Below are positions 58,341-64,000 of a DNA stretch of 64,000 nucleotides, piece by piece. Under the pieces are notes generated by a model. It had not been told where the DNA came from and made no database searches. It saw only the letters and a list, made by a program, of their open reading frames with translations. Both the position numbers and the translations under genes were made by a program. The number at the start of each line of letters is the position of its first letter. Positions within the stretch are counted from its first letter, which is position 1. Where the stretch lies: assembly GCA_964030785.1 (NCBI GenBank), contig OZ034967.1, positions 53,163,533 through 53,227,532 on the forward strand, written 5' to 3'. This stretch comes from Siderastrea siderea (taxonomy: Eukaryota > Cnidaria > Anthozoa > Scleractinia > Rhizangiidae).

Positions 58341-59073
58341 GAATTTCTAAACAAGGAAGACCGTAGATCATGTTGTTCTTCTTGTCACGTATTTTAATAC
58401 GTATTTTAAAAATGCGTTCTCTTGGTTAAGCTGACCTCGCCAGTGGTCAAATAAAATATGACCAAAAAATTTACATTAACTTTTATGTTTTGAACATTTT
58501 AAGCTGAAAGGCAAAAAAAAAAAATTTTGAATAAAGCAATGAAACAAACATATCCGACCTATTTACAAGTGTTAGGTGTCTATTTCAGTCTCGCATAATT
58601 CCTTAAATATTTAGAATTAATGCTGATAAATCAAACATTGTCGCAGTTTAAGAAACCATTTTAAACACGTAAGAAAAACCATTTTTTTAAAATTGACTTT
58701 CGAAAACTTTTTAAAACAAGATTCTACTGACTAAATTTGAGGGGTGTAGCTATGCTAGAGAGCATTTCACTTTCGTATGAAAAATTTTCGTGTGCACCGT
58801 AGGACGGTTTGCAGAAGGTTTTAGGCATGCACACATACGGAATTTCAAAAGCGTGACTGGTCACTGCTTAGATTGTTAAATAGTAGTGCATCTCAAACTT
58901 GGTCAGTAGAATCCTTTTTTCTTGTACGTTATAAATTTGCAAGTCAGATAAATTGTTACAATATTCGAGTAAAATACCGGAGGAAAATCGTGTTAACAGT
59001 GTTTTCTTAATGCAATAGCGCTGCACTTTTATTTCAAAGGCGTGATTATACAATGTTACAATGTTGCTTTTAT

Positions 59074-59297
59074 CAGGCCTCGCAATTAATTTTTTTCCCA
59101 GGTGCAGTTCTGCTCCTAGGTCCAAAATTTCAGGAGTAAAATTTGGTCTGACAAGGAGCAGAAAATGTATTTATTATGAAAATGGGCCAAAAGTTGAAGG
59201 AGCGAATTTGTTGCTGTAAGTTATTATTATAATTAGGAGCAAATGTCCTCGAATCAGTCGCAAATTGCACATTGGCGACCGTAAATTTCGAGCCCTG
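59074..59297. mobile_element. 224-bp hAT-type MITE with 8-bp target duplication
   Basis: It starts CAGGCCTCGCAATTAA and ends AAATTTCGAGCCCTG. GCTTTTAT flanks both sides (59066-59073 and 59298-59305). Copy 1 of the duplication has no such insertion near 50125. Ends of the CAGGGCTCGAAATT type with 8-base duplications are characteristic of hAT non-autonomous elements. Confidence 0.85.
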
Positions 59298-60219
59298 GCT
59301 TTTATCATGGACAAAACTGGAGCAATTAAGTTATCTATCCGGGCAATCATAATACTGCTAAACGCATTGAATATGAATTTAAAACATGCAGTTTTCTTGT
59401 AAAAAAATGCATATCATAAGAAATGTTTTTCATTCTCTTTGCTGGCCCATATTACAGTGATATTATTATGGATCATTAGCTATGAGTAATGGGAAAACCA
59501 AATTAATCGTAATCGTTTTGACAGTGTCGTATCGAGGGAGATTGAATAATCGGATTTATCGATTTAAAAAGAAGTTTTAATAGAAGCATAGAGAGAAATG
59601 AAATTCTTTTACCCAGAGTCAGACTCAAACTAATCTGACAATATTTTATCCGCCCCCGGTTAAAAAGAATACGTGCCACTGAAAATACGGATTCGCAAAC
59701 AAGGAAAATTTTAAAGAATCATGTTGAGCTCCACGCCAGGCAAGTGTCTGACGTAAATCCTCATTAGTTTTAGCTTGCGTCACGTCGCTCGAGGCCAAAT
59801 AAAATATGATCAACATTTATACAATAGACTTCAATTAACGGGAAATTAAAAAGGCATAAAGTTTATTACAATCTCACACGACTAAAAGTATTTCCGTTTT
59901 CCTTAGTTTCTTGATTTTTATTTCGAACACTTCGATCAGATGCAGCTCCAAAAATCTAACATATTTAAAAGTACGAATTTATGAAAGTCTAGAGTGAGGG
60001 CAGAATTAAGACAAATGCATGAGTTTGACTTAAATTTTCAGGTGATTAAGTCTTGTCCACGTTTTAATAAACGTTTTTCAACGAACTTTGGCCACTTTTG
60101 GGAAAGATAATACAACTAACAGATTAATCAAGCAAATGTCTCTGTTTGACTCACATCCATTTGTTAACAATTTCAGAAGTTTTTTCTCTTGTTTTTCATC
60201 GGGAGTAGAATTGGGAGAA

Positions 60220-63200
60220 ATGGTAAGTATTACTTAGGACCCTATAACTGTAAAGAAAAGAAATTCTGTATTACAGTGTTTTATTGTTGATAAAGACAAA
60301 AATTTCTACAAGAAATTCTAATTTACAGGACCATTTGTATCCACGTCATGTGAAACTTAGACGTACGTTCTTTCTCATTTATTAGAATTCTTGCGTCATT
60401 CCAGCCTGATAGAATATAATCGATATTTACTGTAGCTGGATAACCATCAGTTTGTAATTTGTAAATAGTTCTCGATAATAAAATTACAACAAATCCTTTA
60501 AGATATCCCATAAAATAAAATGAATTATGTTACCAGAACATTCACATGTTTTTATTTGTATTTTTTTAACACGATGAAGAATAAATCAAAAATTGAGCTC
60601 GTTTTGATTTAGAATAAGTGCATTACATTTTACAATTGTATTGGTTTGTTGTAACCGGTGATCCCTTGTCACAGAATATTGTTTTTGTTGTTAAATTGAC
60701 GGAAGTCTGCATGTCGAAATTTGACAAAAGAAGTTGAACTTTTTAATTTCAGATCTGCGAATTAACATTAAATATGAAAGATAATGCGTGGAATTTCTGT
60801 ACACGATCTGAAGACGTGACTATTGTCAGAGAAAAACAACAACAATATTAGACGAGCAAGTTTCCCTTTAAAAGTGTTTTCATTTGATAAGATTTTTTTC
60901 TCGTGGGTGTAGTTTATTTACGACAAAACTTGAAAAGTTTTCCTTGTTCAAAAACTGGCGTAATTGACAACTTACTAGTGTACAAAAAAGGCCAAGTTGC
61001 GGTTCAAGGAAAACACGTCAAGGAAAACTGGTTCATCCAATCCACACAAAGTTGTCAAGAACCTTGTCAAGAAAACTTTTTTCCTATGTAACCAGCTTAA
61101 AGCTATGTTTTGCAGGCATGACATCACTTTGTTATTGATTCGATCAAATAAAAACTGTTTCCATTTTAGCAGACCGATTTTGAGTGGTTCACTCGTTAAA
61201 ACACCCCAAGTTATTTTAGTTTCGGGTTTCCGCAGGAATGGTTTCCCCGAAATGAAACATAGGGCGTGAACACAGAGTATGTTCTTTATCACACCATATT
61301 TTATTAACGAAAAGGCATTTATACTGTAACAAAATCGCATCATAAATAGAACTATAAACGATCACTACTTGCAACAGAAAACTAGTTGTAAAAATACAGT
61401 TATCAATTGGTACTGTAAGCAAATCATGGTTCGGTTGTCAACGTTTTGCAGAAAAGTCACTGAAATACATTTAGCAACAACAATAGCAACACAATCACCA
61501 CAGCCAACAGCAACTGCGACAACAATTGCGAAAAGAAAGTTGCATGTTTTATGTCAATTTATTAATCCAGCGTATAATGAAGTATAGCCTAGCGTTCGTC
61601 AGATGTTAGGCAGGCAACATTTTTCACGTCTACGCTACAAGCGTGTGTGTCTACGTTCTCCTGAATGCCGTAGAAATGTAAGAATTTTCATTAATCCGCC
61701 AAACGAAGAAAAGCGAGATCGCCCAAATTGTACTGGCTGTTATTGTTATAGTGCCATGGTGTTGTCGAAACTAGAAACGGAAGTCTGAAATGAAAAGATC
61801 ATGTATCTCGTATGCAAACAGGCTCTATTTTCGATTCGCGTTATAAATCGATCCCAGAGGAAACGGGAGACCTCAAGCAGTTTCATTAGCGAGGGACTCA
61901 GCCAAACAGCGGGTGCAGCCAATGGTGTAGAAATGTCGTTAAAAGGAAACAATCCCTAGCCAGAAGTTGCATGGTGAAGTTAGTATTTCAGTCCTATATG
62001 GTAACAATGTCATCCATGCCTCTAAAAATAGTCGTGACCAAGTGCCTCCTTATCTCTACCACAAATTTGCCAGACAGACACGTCCTTGTCTCATTTACAG
62101 ATATCATCAGATGAGATCCTGGGCATTATTTCTACAAATCAAAAAAAAAAATTATTTCTACAAATCTTGTGCTTTGGTGAACGAGCTAAAGCTTTTGCTT
62201 GTAGCAACAATGTAATTTTTTTGCCAGCAGGCGATCCAATGTAGTTCTTGCGAGCTACATTTACTAAGTAAGAGCCCCAGTTTGAGCAGCCACTAACAAC
62301 GACTGTCTTTTACAAATCCTTTCCCGGTACAATTTTGGTCTCCCTATTCCGTATTAAACAGCGTCAAAAACAAACGTTCAGAGCAAGAGTGCGTATAAGT
62401 AGTATACGGTAGCTACCTGACTAACTAAATATTTCTTAGGCAGTTTAGATCAATCGTTTCCCTAATCTTCCTGTATGGCCAATTCCCACAAGTCCAGGTC
62501 AGGTAGGGCTCGATAGTGTCATTTTTTACACGGAAAAGGAAACATGGGTCAGAGATGTTTTTCCTGTCCGTACAAAGAACAAGAATTTTAGGGTGAAGTC
62601 GTCTGCCAAGCTCTCATCAGTTCCTGACATTATCCATCAATCTCTTAAGGCTTTCTCACTCCAAATTTAATTTAAAGTGATGTTGTCCAGTTTATATACA
62701 TTATCAGGCGAAAGAAACTGTCAGCTAAGCTAAGAGAAGAAGTGTTAGAGTGACATTGAGGTGGAAAGGATTTCTTTGGTCTGAAATTCGCGCATATGTA
62801 AATTCTGACCTGAGTTCAAAACTTTGCATTGTAAAATTCTGTGTTGGAAATGTTGGGTTGTAAAATTCTGACATGTATCTAAAACATAACCAGGAAGGTT
62901 AAAAAGGACATGGTTTTGGTCCATTATTGCCTCTCTTGTACTTTTGGAAGTGTATTTTTGGCGCATGGATAGGTTATTCGCACCTCGCTCTGTCTCCCCT
63001 TTCCTCCTCGGGCAGCTTGGTTTTCGAATTCCCAGAACTCACAATGAAATAAGACTGGTTCGTAAATAGAATCTTAAACCGTGGAACTATGAACCCCGTT
63101 CAGCTTTTATTCGTCATTTCTTTTCTTTCTGTTTCCAGAAAAAAGTTCATTTAATTTGTTTCCCTAGCATAAAATCCTTGGCATCCTGAACATTTTTTCT

Positions 63201-63293
63201 ATTTTGGCTCTACCGTTGAAGTGTAGATTTTCCGACATTTCCTCTCAGACGGAGCTTTCAAAGCGTCGCTTTGGCGTCGCTGGCAGGAAGTAA
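60220..63293 (+). pseudogene. Broken duplicate of the small secreted-peptide gene
   Basis: This is the copy-2 counterpart of 51053-54468. The Met codon with GTAAGT stands at 60220-60222, and the second exon begins after TTTCCAG at 63139. A four-base insertion near 63150 shifts the frame, a Trp codon is TAG, and 18 bases are missing in the middle. The C-terminal part (KRR-FGVA-GRK and the stop at 63291) is unchanged. With the predicted exons no full product can be made; use of another first exon is not excluded. Confidence 0.45.
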
Positions 63294-64000
63294 TCCCGGA
63301 AAGTACTTTTATAGCAAACAATTTATGAATGCAAGATAAACAAAAAGCCTTGTTTTGATTTGTTTTGTTGCATGAAATTCATCATTATTTACACTTCTGT
63401 GTTGTAAGCAATTTGATTTTCCTGTTCAAGAAAGGCAGTTGCTCATTCTCATTCGTACAATTTTCATGTCATTTTTTCCAAACCGCGAATCTACGCAAAA
63501 CTTTAGCCATGTACTCACGTGTAACGTTATTCTAGTCTGTGCATGTGAAAGACGTTCTACGCTAATACTCAAGCTACCTTCCCCATTTCACGATTCTTTC
63601 AATTTTGCCAAGTTCACATGTTTATGTGATGTGTAATTTTCTTCACTTTTATAATGTCCAGAATTAGCACTGAGTTGCTAAATAGATCGACACTTGAAAA
63701 AATGATTTATTTCATTCACATGAAAGGCAACCGAGCAGTACTTTGACAACTTTCTTTGGGAATATTGTACCCTTGTCATATTTTCCCGCAAGAAAAGTTG
63801 AAAAAACAGTTAGTAAATCTAACAAACTTGTATATTACGTGGCAGGAAAAAGCTAGACAGGGTGTTTCTCAGACTTTTAACACCTATACACATTTCATTC
63901 ATTTCACATTAAAATGGAAAGACGCAAATTCGAAACAGTGTTTTTATAAGAGATGACGTTTACTTTTGTTACATTAGGCGTGAAAATTCCGAAAGTGTTG

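Larger units (their letters stand above)
56058..64000. repeat. Tandem segmental duplication, copy 2 (runs off the window)
   Basis: Second unit of the duplication that starts at 47446. It is still homologous at base 64000 (matching about 55170), so the true end lies outside. It carries a dead RBBP4 exon 1, a broken copy of the peptide gene and two of its own MITE insertions. No other gene is seen. Confidence 0.85.

Overview
This is an animal nuclear-genome window. It is AT-rich, has spliced genes with GT-AG introns, and is crowded with short inverted-repeat elements and degenerate transposons. Exon structure and repeat content fit an anthozoan cnidarian, most likely a stony coral. The organism is an inference from memory of such genomes, not a search result.

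Two complete conserved genes converge on each other. (1) A plus-strand, seven-exon ecto-5'-nucleotidase (NT5E/CD73-like) gene spans 14926-24203. It joins into one 593-residue frame with a signal peptide and a hydrophobic tail. Its N-terminal metal site is intact, but its C-terminal substrate pocket is changed. (2) A minus-strand, 17-exon histone-binding WD40 gene (RBBP4/p55) spans 47497 down to 26327. It joins into one 429-residue frame. An E2F-like site, a YY1-like site, an E-box and a CCAAT box lie just upstream.

Layout. 1-9400: dispersed repeats, a 2.3-kb long-inverted-repeat element, a 1.35-kb insertion, a 1.7-kb stray copy of RBBP4 exons 12-14, and a LINE fragment. 9411-14850: a composite of ~1-kb tandem units with long hairpins, an inverted terminal copy, and a Crypton-like/retrotransposon-gag chimera; it ends against the NT5E TATA box. 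14860-24203: NT5E, with introns holding a transposon whose termini are heat-shock-element arrays, a MITE with a 9-bp target duplication, and a TCAAAG cluster. 24204-26326: convergent intergenic region. 26327-47497: RBBP4. Its introns hold a foldback element, a tandemly duplicated unit (29.4-32.35 kb), a 6.0-kb Academ-like DNA transposon (33752-39762), a SINE head and a GIY-YIG fragment.

47446-64000 is an 8.6-kb tandem duplication of the RBBP4 exon 1/upstream region; the second copy runs off the window. Each copy carries a candidate small secreted-peptide gene, apparently intact in copy 1 and broken in copy 2. Paralogous empty sites let several insertions be delimited to the base: Academ (TSD ATA), a hAT-type MITE, two CCCGGGGG-ended MITEs and a LINE tail.
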